From Cocos nucifera (taxonomy: Eukaryota; Streptophyta; Magnoliopsida; Arecales; Arecaceae): a stretch of DNA of 64,000 nt. The notes below the pieces were generated by a model. The model did no database searches. It was not told where the DNA came from and saw only the letters and a program-made list of their open reading frames with translations. The DNA is taken from positions 3,024,545-3,088,544 of the forward strand of contig QRFJ01000046.1 of assembly GCA_006176705.1 (NCBI GenBank), in the 5' to 3' direction. Position 1 is the first letter of the stretch. Each line of letters opens with the position of its first letter. This document shows, piece by piece, positions 12,001-22,611 of the stretch. The translations under genes and the position numbers were made by a program.

Positions 12001-12875
12001 TTGCATGGCATGTTACCACGTATGTTTCATCATATTATCGTTCCTTTACCTCGTATATATATTCAAGTGAAACACACTTAAAGGATGGATCTCTGGGGCG
12101 TTTACCCTATTTCCTCATAAATTTATCCACCTAGTCAAGAAAAAAAAAGGTGACGAAAGAAGCGAGATGAAATATGTGAGGATTAGACGGATGCTAGATC
12201 AAGAATTTGCACCCCCAAGGGTTTGGCAATGCATATCAATTTTTTGGGTGCTGTCCATTCTTAGACAATCATTTGATCATAGCGTTTCCTATTGCAGGCA
12301 CTCAAGAGGAAGCTGCTGAAGCCTATGACATCGCTGCGATCAAATTCCGAGGTTTGAATGCAGTGACCAACTTCGACATTAGCAGGTACGATGTGAAGCG
12401 CATATGCTCAAGCTCGCATCTCATCGCTGGTGATCTAGCCAAGCGATCCCCCAGTGCAACTCCCACACCTTCACCTTTAGAGCCAGCCGACACCGACCGA
12501 CCCGCACGAGCCATCACAAACTCTGGTAGCAGGGACGTCGATGATTTCTCTGATATGCTATGGAACTCTAAAGCTGAACCTTCTGCAAGCCCACCGCAAC
12601 CGCTCGACTCAGTCTCCTTAATTTCAATGAGCAACCCAAACTCGTTGGACAACAAGGCTGAGAGCCCAAGGAATGCTGACCTCAACCAGAAAGCCTGTGG
12701 GGACTTCCCTCAGGCGTTCTACTTTCCTCATGAAATGAAGTATGAGAGTGGGGAGAATGGCAACGTAGGTAGCGGAACTGGTGGGAACATGAACTGGATG
12801 GTGGCAGCAGCGGCACGGACGTCCGGGCTACCGGTGGCTCATCAGCTTCCAATGTTTGCTCTGTGGAACGAGTGA
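7845..12875 (+). CDS. AIL: AINTEGUMENTA-like AP2/ERF transcription factor (AIL1-like)
   Basis: Two-AP2-domain DNA-binding transcription factor of the ANT lineage, nuclear, which in plants promotes meristem and organ-primordium growth. Exons: 7845-8061, 9658-10327, 10439-10521, 10683-10691, 10806-10894, 11005-11078, 11242-11292, 11554-11630, 12298-12875. All introns are GT-AG and the phases join without a break to 615 codons plus TGA. Residues 6-12 read WLGFSLS, 94-101 PKLEDFLG, 235-240 LTLSMS: short motifs outside the domains that mark ANT-lineage proteins. AP2 repeat 1 spans about 290-356 and contains the ANT-type insert [14 protein letters not shown]. The linker ends in [11 protein letters not shown], and repeat 2 spans about 392-450. 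The protein ends [16 protein letters not shown], a KSWLRQ tract and [10 protein letters not shown] point to AIL1 more than to BBM or PLT1. An ATG at 7851 would remove two residues. Confidence 0.93.
9057..9207 (+). repeat. Homopolymer T/G run and 69-bp tandem duplication in AIL intron 1
   Basis: Inside the 1.6-kb first intron, long T and G homopolymers lead into a 69-base unit repeated twice; the shared core GCATTTTATTCTTTTGGCAC begins at 9100 and at 9169. The two copies are almost identical, which suggests a recent duplication. Assembly accuracy may be poor in the homopolymers. Confidence 0.75.
10683..10691 (+). other. AIL: 9-base micro-exon of the AIL gene
   Basis: The nine bases TTTATTTAG are flanked by GAGCAG upstream and GTAAGG downstream. 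They join exon 3, which ends in the G of a Val codon, to exon 5, which starts GGGGATAT. The result is V-Y-L-G-G-Y-D, exactly the conserved strand of AP2 repeat 1. A 9-base exon coding VYL at this place is a known feature of AP2/ANT-lineage genes. Without it the domain would lose three residues but keep its frame. Confidence 0.9.
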
Positions 12876-14898
12876 CCAAGTACTGCAGGTGCCATGTCGT
12901 GTTCTGATTAGGTTTTGGACCATTACAAGTGTTCCCTGCTTGTTATCTTCAACAGATGATGACAATTTTGTAGCAACATATAATGGTTGTAGCGAATCAT
13001 AAGTGTTACCCAGATGTGTTTTGAAGGGTCAGGGATCTGATGGTTTCGTAATCTATGAATGGATGCAAAATGTTGCTTTTATCTGGATCCTTTTGCTTTA
13101 TTAAATCTGAAGTGTGGTAAGTTGGTAGTATCTTCTTGCCTGATGAAGGATCAGACGGAGATTTTTAAAGTACAAAATTTGGAGGGTTTTGTGCAATTGA
13201 TAAATTTTGAACATGAGTATGATCAGAGTGAGTACATCAATAATTTGCTTTGTTGGGCAGGTAAGTGGTATTATTGGATGTAATTTGTGGATAATTGGAC
13301 AGGGTTTCGTTACCAAAGAAAGTGAACTTGATTAAAAGATATCTATATCTAGCAATTTGTGCACCAAGTCATACATGTCATGGATGATGTCTAAATATTG
13401 CAATTTGATTGCTATAAATTTGACGTGCTGAGGAAGGAAAGCTGGTAGTCTCTAACAAGTGTACCTCACGCTGCTGCCATTTCCACTTCTGCCTGCTGAA
13501 TGAAATGTCTTCTTCTAAAATATTGTCCGTTTCTAAATATTTATTCAAATTATATATTATTCTTCGCATAATTATTATAAGTAACATATGCTACCCAAGC
13601 TATTGGCAGTGGATGATACAACAGCAACAGATAAATACATCCTCTCTCACAGTCTGTGTCCTTCCGCGCACAAAAATCTAAAGGACATGATCCTCTCCAA
13701 GCACCCTCCGTCCATCGAACGTCTTTGCCTTCAGTCTCTTGTCCCTGTTCTCTATATTAATAGTAATAAAAAGGAAAAATTTTCTCAGCATGGTACATAC
13801 AACTTTACTAACACAAGGCCTAGGGGCAAGGTTAAAAGGCTAGCTAGGGCTTAGCAGCGCCTTTGTTGCAGCTAGATTCGCAATCGCATGCATGATTTAT
13901 TAGGCTTTATCCTTTGAAATATTTAAATCTAAATCTAGTTTTTTGTCTTTTAATTTTTATTAGAAAAATCACATTTTCCTTCGTGACTGGATTCCAATCT
14001 TGCATATTAATTCGTCCATACAACCGCGGTTTACTGCCATTTTGCTCAAAAAACCATTGTCCAATAAAATCGTCATTAGTTATTATAGTAGATAATGTAC
14101 GTGGATTGAGATTGCTTATGAATTATTATTAAATATAATAATGATTATTAAACAGCATTCAGATATTTGTATACTTTTCGGTGCTTGTGTATTGGTAGAG
14201 CCTTGCACTCTGCTTGGCATCTTCAATAATCAATCTGTATTCTTGACAGTATAATTATTAACAATCAGTAGATTACAAAATGGTGTGGCTCTACAGTCCA
14301 CAAGAATTTTATGGGAGAACCAAACCCACCCGGTATATGCTTTTCTTTGTAAAGGTAAGCATGGTTGGCAAAATAAATTTACATCACAATGTAACTTGAG
14401 AAAGGTATATACTTTTGGAGTATACCCCTTAGAGAAGCAGGTGAGGGCTAAGAGACTCCCACGGGCTGACATCCCGTGGTTCAGAGGCTCAAGGACAGGG
14501 AGGAGGGGAGGCAGAGCAGCAGTTTCAGGGCATTTTTACCACGTGGACATGCATGCGCCCGCGTGCGAAGCTCCTGCTGTGCATCGTGCGGTGTACAATG
14601 AATGATCGCACGTAAATGTACGTTCGTGGCATACGACCGCATGCAGTCATCCAACACGATGGATGACGTGCTGTGCATCATACCATGTAATGCACAGCAA
14701 AGAACCCACGCTGTGTATACGCACCGCATTCAATTGTCCGTCACCTTTTAACCTCTCCCACCATCCCCCACCACGACAAACCCACCCGGCCACCATCTAA
14801 ACTTATATAGTTTAGGTACCATAGTGGCATGAAGTTGGCCCATGCCTTCCATTTGTTCCTTCCCCTTGTCTCTTCAATTCCAACATCCACCAACACTC
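12876..14898. other. AIL 3' flank and intergenic DNA
   Basis: The first few hundred bases presumably hold the AIL 3' untranslated region; I could not fix a polyadenylation site. No other gene was recognised. Two perfect short hairpins lie side by side at 14646-14697. Confidence 0.4.
14646..14697. repeat. Two adjacent perfect hairpins
   Basis: GTCATCC at 14646-14652 pairs with GGATGAC at 14661-14667 across an 8-base loop. CTGTGCAT at 14671-14678 pairs with ATGCACAG at 14690-14697 across an 11-base loop. Only three bases separate the two hairpins. Function is unknown; they may be part of a small foldback repeat. Confidence 0.6.
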
Positions 14899-14916
14899 CA
14901 GTACCCCGAGTACTTT

Positions 14917-16464
14917 ACTATATTAATATAAATAAAAAATTTATTTATATAAATGATGTAAATTTTATTTTTTTATCAAAATAATATAAAAAAAAATTTA
15001 TTATAAACACCATTTATAATAATATTTTTGGCTAGTGAGTCATACCTATATGATCCAAATAGATAGATGAGCCCGTCAAAAAAAAAAAATCATGATGAAC
15101 GGCACTTTTAAAAGCATCATTTCAGACGATACTTTTTTTTCATTTCTTTTTATTTTTTGTGGCTAAACCACGTGGAGAGGGGGCTACTCTGGTGGGCGAG
15201 GGTTGTTCGGAAGTTGGGGGGGTGGGCATGGGCATGGTGCGGGTTGGTGTGAGGGCCGGCGTGGGCTAGTACGCGAAGGGGACCGATGTTTCAGGAGGTG
15301 GGGATGAGGGAGGAGGGGGTAGGAGGATGGTGGAGATGGTGCAGATTGGTGTGGGGGCTGGCATGGACTAGTGAGAGGGGGTCGCGTACCGAGAGGTGGG
15401 GGTAAGGGGAGAGGGGGGTGGGGCTTGGTGGAGGTGGAGAGGAGGGAGGGAGGGGAAGGTGGGGGGGGTGTGGGAGGACGGACCGGGATCTGATCGATCA
15501 AGGGGTGGGTTGGTGGATGAGGGTCGGCTGGAGATTGGGGGGTGTGGGGGTGGGGAGGTTGGTGGATGGAGGGGGGCCGGCATACTGGAGGGGGCGGAGG
15601 GGAGGGAGGGAGTGCCTTCTTTTTTTTTTATTTTTCGGAGGGGATGGAGGGGGAGGAGGGCGCGAAGGGATGGGGTGGGGACTCGGTCGGTCGGGGGATA
15701 GGTTTTTTTTTTTCGGGATAGAGGAGGGTGGGGCGGGGACTTGGCCGGTCGGGAGGGTGGTTTTTTTTTTCGAGATGGAGGAGGGCGGGCGGGGACTCGA
15801 CCGACCGGGAGGGTGGGTTTTTTTTTTCGGGATGGAGGGGGGCAGGGTGGAGATCCGACCGACCGAGGGGTGGACTTTTTTTTTTTGGGATGAAGGGAGA
15901 GGGGAGGTGCGGAAGGGCCGCCCGTGGGGGGGTTGCAGTAGTGGGTGAAGAGGGCCGAAGGGAGCGGTGGTCGGGGGGTGCATTGAGAGGGGCGGGAAGG
16001 GTTTTTTTTTGTTTTTTCTTCTTTTTTTCTTTTTTTTGGGCTAACGAAGGTGGAGGGGGAGGAAGTTTTTTCTCCCTCTCTTTAAAATACTTAAAAATAA
16101 ATAAAAAATAAAATAAATAGATTATTTAAAAATGATAAATTTATTTAAAAAATAATAATAAATTATTTTTAAAAAATAATTTGAAAAAATATTTAAGATC
16201 TAGAGAGCTCATTCGGCTCTTGAGCATCAGGGGGGATGGGACGAAGTTTTTTTTTTTTTTTGTCTGATATTAAGGGATGGGGAAGCAATTTTTTTTAAAA
16301 AAAAATTTAAAAATAAAAAAATAAAAAAATAAAATAAAATAAAATAAAATATTCAAAAATATTTAATTAAATTTTAAAATAATGATAAAATATTATTTAA
16401 AAAAATAATTTTAAAAAATATGCGAATGGACATTGAGGAGCACAGAGGAGGCGGAAGAAATCCA

Positions 16465-16465
<1 letters not shown>
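14917..16465 (+). repeat. Left inverted-repeat arm, G/purine-rich
   Basis: The arm starts AT-rich, becomes strongly G-rich on this strand (15180-15990) with internal near-repeats of a GGTCGG...TTTTTTTTTTCGGGATGGAGG type spaced about 60 bases apart, then returns to AT-rich DNA. Long open frames here are by-products of base composition. The AAT run at 16466-16500 follows. Confidence 0.65.
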
Positions 16466-16497
<32 letters not shown>

Positions 16498-16500
<3 letters not shown>

Positions 16501-17417
16501 TGAGGATAAATTCCACTCCTACCGAAGCCCGGCCCGACGCTCAGCATAATGCAAACAGTAGCCGCAGAAGAGCTTTAGCGCACTGGTCTAGCCGAACTCC
16601 TTCAGCCGGCCGAACTGCCAAGCGGTCAAACTCCCCAGCGTCCAGGCTTCGGGCCGAACTTCTTCAGCCGACCGAACTGCCAAGCGGCCGAACTCCCAGC
16701 GTCCAGGCTTCGGGCCGAACTCCCATCGCCAGCCGAACTTCCTGGCGGTCGAGCTCCTTGGACTCCAAGTGGCAGGACTTCTTCGGGAGACGGACTCGTC
16801 CCAGACGCCCGTTCGGCCATCCGAGCTCCTGCGAACCTCTCTACGGCCGAGCTCTTCCTGGGTTTCCCCTTCGACTGAACTCTCCTACAAGTTCGAACTC
16901 CTCTGGATGAACTGTCGCCTGCAACAAGATTGGACGATGCCTTACTCTCCGTACCGGACTCCATGTGGCCCGCGACTTGCCAGTATGGCTCCCACGATCC
17001 ACCGGACGATGCCTTCCTCTCCGTACCGAACTCCATGCGGTCCACGACGTGCTAGTATGGCTCTCACGATCCACCGGACGACGCCATCCTCTCCGTACCG
17101 AACTTCATGCTGCCCCAACGACTCTCTGCCAGACGGCATGGCCGTCACCATCAACTAAGCTCCGCTATAAAAAGGACCCTTCCAGATACGCTAATCCCTC
17201 TCTTTGATCTCTAAGCTCTCCTCCTCATCTCTAAGCTCCGAAACTCATTCCGAGCACTCCATTCCTGTTGGCTGAAAACTGACTTGACCGTCGGAGGGTC
17301 CTGACGGAGCCACCCCCCACCGACTCCGGACGGAACTTCGTTTTGTAGGTCCCCGACGGCGACCTCGGCGGCCCCCACTCCGGCAACCTCGGGCGATGAC
17401 CAGTTTCTGCACCAACA
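16498..17417 (+). repeat. Element 1 left LTR
   Basis: The right LTR begins TGTTGGGG; the left copy reads AATTGAGG at the aligned position, so the terminal TG appears altered, or the boundary is blurred by the AAT run. The LTR contains repeated GCCGAACT segments and about 2.5 copies of a roughly 72-base unit (CTCCGTACCG...CACGATCCACCGGACGA). TATAAAAAG at 17166-17174 is the likely promoter. Confidence 0.85.
17166..17174 (+). promoter_or_regulatory. Element 1 LTR TATA box
   Basis: TATAAAAAG lies about 250 bases before the LTR end, with the copy in the right LTR at 22345-22353. Element 2 LTRs have the same box on the minus strand at 54262-54268 and 62313-62320. It probably drives element RNA. 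Confidence 0.55.
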
Positions 17418-17542
17418 GATTGGCACTAGAAGGAGGGCCCTAAACCTTCGAGGTTCTCTTATTCTTAAAGGAGTGCTCGGCGACGATTTCTCTCTCTCCA
17501 GAGATCCGTTCTTCCTCACTAGAGTTCTCTCCTAAAGAGAAA

Positions 17543-17637
17543 GTGCCTTGAGAGCTTCGACTCGGCGATCGGCTTCCGTTGCAGCCCTGGCAGCCCAGGC
17601 TCCACCCGAAGCCACCACAAATGCAGAGCAGTTCTGA
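17543..17637 (+). pseudogene. gag N-terminal scrap in element 1
   Basis: The frame from 17551 reads RASTRRSASVAALAAQ... and AEQF before TGA at 17635. Element 2 has MPPRRASTRR and AEQF at the start of its gag. Here the ATG position is GTG (17543) and a base is missing before the Arg codon. The scrap may have been kept because the 5' gag region often holds RNA packaging signals; that is inference. Confidence 0.6.
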
Positions 17638-17789
17638 ATGGGTTCGCGGCCCCGCCGAGGTGATACAAGTCGTGCGACAACCTTCGGCGGAGACTTTTCC
17701 AGAAAAACCCGAGGAATCGGCCTTAAGGAAGAGCATTTGGGCATGCCAATCGCCCTTAGGAGAGAAACGGAGAGCAGAAGCTCTTCCGC

Positions 17790-18400
17790 AGAAGCGGAAT
17801 GAAGTTCGGCGTAAAAAAGCCGAGCTCCCCAAATCAGAATGAAGTTCGGCGTGAAAAAGCCGAGCTCCCCAAAGCGGAATGAAGTTCGGCGTAAAAAAGC
17901 CGAGCTCCCCAAAGCGGAATGAAGTTCGGCGTGAAAAAGCCGATCCCTCCAAAGCCGAATGAAGTTCGGTGGGAGGAAAGCCGATCTCTCCAAAGCGGAA
18001 TGAAGTTCGGCGTAAAAAAGCCGAGCTCCCCAAAGCGGAATGAAGTTCGGCATGAAAAAGCCGATCCCTCCAAAGCCGAATGAAGTTCGGTGGGAGGAAA
18101 GCCGATCTCTCCAAAGCGGAATGAAGTTCGGCACAAACGAAGGCGGAGGAAAGTTCTCCCGCGGAATGAAGTTCGGCAGAAGACCAAACTCCTCAGGTCA
18201 TCATCGAAATGAAGTTCGGCAAGGCCGAACTCTCCCTTTGAAGCTCATCAATGAAGTTCGGCGCAAGTGAGGCCGAACTCCACCATCACAGTAAAGTTCG
18301 GTGCAAGCAGTGGTGGAACGAAGTTCTCCCACGAATGAAGTTCGGCGCAAGTGAGGCCGAACTCCGCAGCAGATCACCCAAATGAAGTTCGGCCGCGCTC
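17790..18400 (+). repeat. Element 1 minisatellite A (about 40-bp unit)
   Basis: About nine fairly regular units built on GCGGAATGAAGTTCGGCGTA followed by AAAAAGCCGAGCTCCCCAAA run to about 18140. More diverged units with the AATGAAGTTCGGC core continue to about 18400. I did not see this array in element 2. Confidence 0.9.
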
Positions 18401-18764
18401 TAGACCGCCCAGGACGACCGAGGCCGAACTCCCCTTCGAGTACGTCGCTACAACGAATTCACGGGAGGTGCAATAAAGTTCGGGCAAGCAAAGCCGACCC
18501 CCTCCCTGCGAGCAAGAAAGTCCGGACAAAGAAGCATGAAGTTCTCCCACGGAAAGTTTCGCGGAAAAGCGGAATGAAGTTCCACGAAGTCCGAACTTCT
18601 CGAGCTCACTACAAAGGAAGCCCCGATGGAAGGGTGCGAAGAAATCCTCCTCCCGAAAGGTTTCGCAACTACGACCCGCTCCTCTTACTTGGATTCTCGG
18701 CGAAGTTAAGAGCCAGCCGCCAAGACCTGAAGGACTACGGCATCCCCAAACATGGTAAAGCCCC

Positions 18765-18863
18765 TACCATCGCGACCACGGCCACGACGCTGAGAAAGGC
18801 ATCTGGCTGCGAGACAAAATTGAGGAGCTCGTCAGGAAGGAGCAGCTGGAGAAAGTCGGCTAA
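18765..18863 (+). pseudogene. gag C-terminal scrap in element 1
   Basis: The frame reads YHRDHGHDAEKGIWLRDKIE then ELVRKEQLEKVG and stops at TAA (18861). Element 2 has the corresponding YHRDHDHDTEECIQLQNEIE with ELVRQGRF. Element 1 therefore keeps both ends of gag but has lost the middle of gag and all of pol. The Cys of the element 2 version is Gly here. Confidence 0.65.
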
Positions 18864-19254
18864 GGGCGCTGCCGTGACCAGAAACTCATGGGTCGACCGC
18901 CTCACAGCATCATCAACGTTACCCCAAGGAGGACCTTAGTACGTCGGCGGTTCGTCGGCTCGCAGTGACAAAGCCAAGAGCTTGCTCCAAATCAAAAAGG
19001 CCAGCATGGGATAGAGGAGGTCGTCTGGATGGGACTTACTACCCGAGGGAGGGAGCTCCGAGGAACAATGCCCCGACGACCCCTCAAATGGGGATGTGCT
19101 GCCCGTAACTCCCCTTCGATAAAATTCTCCCCTTCCAATAATGTTATTCCCTGGCGCAAAAACTACGATAACAGGGGATGGAGCAGTCAAATAGTTTCCG
19201 TATTAGAACTGGCGGGGGACCTCGTGCTAACGGGGGCAGGTCGGAAGCCTTAGA

Positions 19255-20065
19255 AGCTCGACCGCAGGAGATAAGATCTCCTCCGAGCGTGCACTTCGAC
19301 CTCGGCTGCAGGAGATAAGATCTCCCTCGAGGAAAGCTCGACCGCAGGAGATAAGATCTCCCCCGAGGGAAGCTCGGCCGCAGGAGATAAGATCTCCCCC
19401 GAGCGCGCACTTCGACCTCGGCTGCAGGAGATAAGATCTCCCCCGAGGGAAGCTCGGCCGCAGGAGATAAGATCTCCCCCGAGGAAAGCTCGGCCACAGG
19501 AGATAAGATCTCCCCGAGCGCGCACTTCGACCTCGGCTGCAAGAGATAAGATCTCCCCCGAGGGAAGCTCGGCTACAGGAGATAAGATCTCCCCCGAGCG
19601 CGCGCTTCGACCTCGACTGCAGGAGATAAGATCTCCCCCGAGGAAGCTCGGCCGCAGGAGATAAGATCTCCCCCGAGCGCGCACTTCGACCTCGGCTGCA
19701 GGAGATAAGATCTCTTCCGAGGAAAGCTCGGCCGCAGGAGATAAGATCTCTCCCGAGCACGCACTTCGACCTCGGCTGCAGGAGATAAGATCTCCCCCGA
19801 GGGAAGCTCGACCGCAGGAGATAAGATCTCCCCCGAGCGCGCACTTCGACCTCGGCTGCAGGAGATAAGATCTCCCCCGAGGAAAGCTCGGCCGCAGGAG
19901 ATAAGATCTCCCCCGAAGAAGCTCGGCTGCAGGAGATAAGATCTCCCCCGAGGGAAGCTCGGCCGCAGGAGATAAGATCTCCCCCGAGCGCGCACTTCGA
20001 CCTCGCTGCAGGAGATAAGATCTCCCCCGAGGAAAGCTCGACCGCAGGAGATGAGATCTCTCCCG
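19255..20065 (+). repeat. Element 1 minisatellite B with a palindromic core
   Basis: More than 20 copies of GGAGATAAGATCTCC recur at alternating spacings of about 36 and 44 bases, giving a higher-order unit near 80 bases. The core is an inverted repeat: GGAGAT, then AAG, then ATCTCC. The spacers alternate between a GCTCGGCCGCA type and a GCGCACTTCGACCTCGGCTG type. Long minus-strand open frames (up to 205 codons) come only from the repeat lacking stops. Confidence 0.92.
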
Positions 20066-20601
20066 AGCGCCCGCGTCAACCTCGGCTGGAGCGCCTGAGT
20101 AACCTCGGATAGAGGATAGAGGTAAGGCCCGCGATGACCTCGGCCTTCAACATCGACCTCAGCTAGAGAAAGCTATCATGTCGACCTCGGCTAGAGATAA
20201 GACCGTTGACAACCTCGAGCGATCGAGCTAGCCTCGGTTATGAACAGGAGGGGAACCTCGTCCTAACGCAAGCATCGACCTTGGCTAGATAAAGCAATTG
20301 TATCAACCTCAAGCTGGAGATGGGATATCCCCCGAGCTTCGACCCAGACCAGCACAGAGCTCAGAGGAAGACTTCGGCAGTCGCCTTTCCTGCACTCCCT
20401 TCCTTCGATTTTTGAACTCGGGAGTGGGGGGCTAGTGTTGGGGATAGATCTCGCTCCAGCCGAAGTCTAGCTCGATACCCGGCCTAATGCAACCAGCAGC
20501 CACAGAAGAGCTACGGCAGACGAGCTTCTTCCGAACTTCCAGCGGCCGAGCTTCTTCCAGCAGGCCGAACTAGTCAGCTTCCGAGCTTCACAAAGGATGG
20601 G

Positions 20602-21375
20602 ATGGGGGGAGAAGCATGAACGACGGTCCGAATGTGCCCCCACAGCCGGTTAGGAACAGGAGGAGAACCTCGTCCTAGCGTGAGCAAAGTCGAAGGCCCC
20701 ATTCACAAAGGATGGGATGGGGGGAGAAGCACGGACGATGGTCCGAATGTGCCCCCACAGCCGGTTAGGAACAGGAGGAGAACCTCGTCTTAGCGTGAGC
20801 AAAGTCGAAGGCCCCATTCACAAAGGACGGGATGGGGGGAGAAGCACGGACGACGGTCCGAATGTGCCCCCACAGCCGGTTAGGAACAGGAGGAGAACCT
20901 CATCCTAGCGTGAGCAAAGTCGAAGGCCCCATTCACAAAGGACGGGATGGGGGGAGAGGCGAGGACGACGGTCCCCATGTGCCCCCACAGCCCGTTAGGA
21001 ACAGGAGGAGAACCTCGTCCTAACGCGAGCAAGGTCAAAGGCCTCGTTTACCTAAAACGAGATGGGGGGAGAGGCGAGGACGACGGTCCCCATGTGCCCC
21101 CACAGTCCGTTAGGAACAGGAGGAGAACCTCGTCCTAACGCGAGCAAGGTCAAAGGCCTCGTTTACCTAAAATGAGATGGGGGGAGAGGCGAGGACGACG
21201 GTCCCCATGTGCCCCCACAGCCCGTTAGGAACAGGAGGAGAACCTCATCCTAACGCGAGCAAGGTCGAAGGCCTCGTTCACCTAAAACGAGATGGGGGGA
21301 GAGGCGAGGACGACGGTCCCCATGTGCCCCCACAGCCCATTAGGAATGGGAGGGGAACCTCGTCCTGACGTGAGC
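20602..21375 (+). repeat. Element 1 minisatellite C (115-bp unit)
   Basis: About seven units of 115 bases start at 20602, 20717, 20832, 20947, 21062, 21177 and 21292. Each carries GGATGGGGGGAGA..., then ATGTGCCCCCACAGCC, then GGAGGAGAACCTC. Units 1-3 and 4-7 form two subtypes. The same array occurs inverted in element 2 at about 55640-56470. Confidence 0.93.
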
Positions 21376-21675
21376 AAGATCCGAGATCGAGCCTCAAAGT
21401 CTACGGCAAGCCTCGGCTGCGGAAGATGAGGCCGCCCCCGAGCGCCCACATCAACCTCGGCCGCAGGAAATGAGTTCCGCTTCAACTCCAAACATCGACC
21501 GGAGATGAGGTCTCCCCCAAGCCTCAGCTTCAACTTCAACGTCAACATTGGCTGGAGATGAGACCTCCCCCGAGCTTCAGCTACAACAAGCGCGGGGCCC
21601 GGAAGAGGACTTCGGCAGTCGCCTGTTTTGGTACTCCCTTCCTTCGAATTTCGAACTCGGGAGTGGGGGGACTAC

Positions 21676-22596
21676 TGTTGGGGATAAATCCCGCTCCTGC
21701 CGAAGCCTCGGCCCGACGCTCAGCATAATGCAAATAGTAGCCGCAGAAGAGCTTCAGCGCACTGGTCTAGCCGAACTCCTTCAGCCGGCCGAACTGCCAA
21801 GCGGCCGAACTCCCCAGCGTCCAGGCTTCGGGCCGAACTCCTTCAGCCGGCCGAACTGCCAAGCGGCCGAACTCCCAGCGTCCAGGCTTCGGGCCGAACT
21901 CCCACCGCCAGCCGAACTTCCTAGCGGCCGAGCTCCTTGGACTCCAAGCGGCATGACTTCTTCAGGAGACGGACTCCTCCCAGACGCCCGTTCGGCCATC
22001 CGAGCTCCTGCGAACCTCTCTGCGGTCGAGCTCCTCCCGGGTTTTCCCTTCGGCCGAACTCTCCTACAATTCCAAACTCCTCTGGATGAACTGTCGCCTG
22101 CAACAAGATCGGACGACGCCTTAGTCTCTGTACCGGACTCCATGCGGCCCGCGACTTGCCAGTATGGCTCCCACGATCCACCGGACGACGCCTTCCTCTC
22201 CGTACCGGACTCCATGCGGCCCATGACGTGCCAGTATGGCTCTCACGATCCACCGGACGATGCCATCCTCTCCGTACCGAACTCCATGCTGCCCCAACGA
22301 CTCTCTGCCAGACGGCATGGCCGTCACCATCAACTAAGCTCCGCTATAAAAAGGACCCTTCCAGATACGCTAATCCCTCTCTTTGATCTCTAAGCTCTCC
22401 TCCTCATCTCTAAGCTTTGGAACTCATTCCAAGCACTCCATTCCTGTTGGCTGAAAACTGACTTGACCGTCGGAGGGTCCTGACGGAGCCACCCCCCATC
22501 GGCTTCGGATGGAACTTCGTTTTGTAGGTCCCCGACGGCGACCTCGGCGGCCCCCACTCCGGCAACCTCCAGCGACGACCAGTTTCTGCACCAACA
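21676..22596 (+). repeat. Element 1 right LTR
   Basis: A 921-base direct repeat of 16498-17417 with intact TG and CA ends. TATAAAAAG lies at 22345-22353. It is followed directly by AATAATAAT of the interrupted microsatellite. Confidence 0.87.
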
Positions 22597-22611
22597 ATAA
22601 TAATAATAATA

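Larger units (their letters stand above)
16498..22596 (+). mobile_element. Element 1: non-autonomous LTR retrotransposon (LARD-like, Tat/gypsy family derivative)
   Basis: Two LTRs of about 920 bases (16498-17417 and 21676-22596) flank 4.26 kb of internal DNA without pol. The right LTR runs TGTTGGGG...CACCAACA. The region after the left LTR reads GATTGGCACTAGAAGGAGGG, matching the primer-site region of element 2. A polypurine tract, GGGAGTGGGGGG, precedes the right LTR. The interior holds two gag scraps and three minisatellites. Both flanks are AAT repeat, so a target duplication cannot be defined. LTR sequence and 3' minisatellites match element 2 in the opposite orientation. Because the two LTRs differ at few sites by eye, the insertion is probably younger than element 2. 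Confidence 0.85.

Noticed and set aside
12207..12297. Extension of the last AIL exon upstream into the open frame
   Set aside because: The frame is open by chance; the acceptor at 12296-12297 joins in phase to the conserved [10 protein letters not shown] segment, and the upstream residues match nothing in the family.
14285..14605. 106-codon plus-strand open frame
   Set aside because: Low-complexity read-through without family resemblance.
15396..15983. Gly/Arg- and Pro-rich open frames in the G-rich arm
   Set aside because: Extreme base composition removes stop codons on both strands; the frames overlap each other and carry no motif.
17440..18187. Minus-strand frames with repeated FRFGELGFFTPNFIPLW text
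   Set aside because: Product of the 40-bp minisatellite in element 1; translation merely repeats.
19227..20079. Long minus-strand open frames (132-205 codons, rich in RGRSYLL and LISC)
   Set aside because: They run through a tandem array whose unit has no stop in these frames; there is no start context, domain or conservation beyond the repeat.
20602..21375. Regularly spaced repeats considered as a CRISPR-like array
   Set aside because: The repeats are contiguous 115-bp units without unique spacers, in a plant LTR element.
21548..22393. 281-codon plus-strand open frame
   Set aside because: It spans the element 1 polypurine tract and right LTR; the left LTR has a similar broken frame. It is LTR sequence and not a gene.
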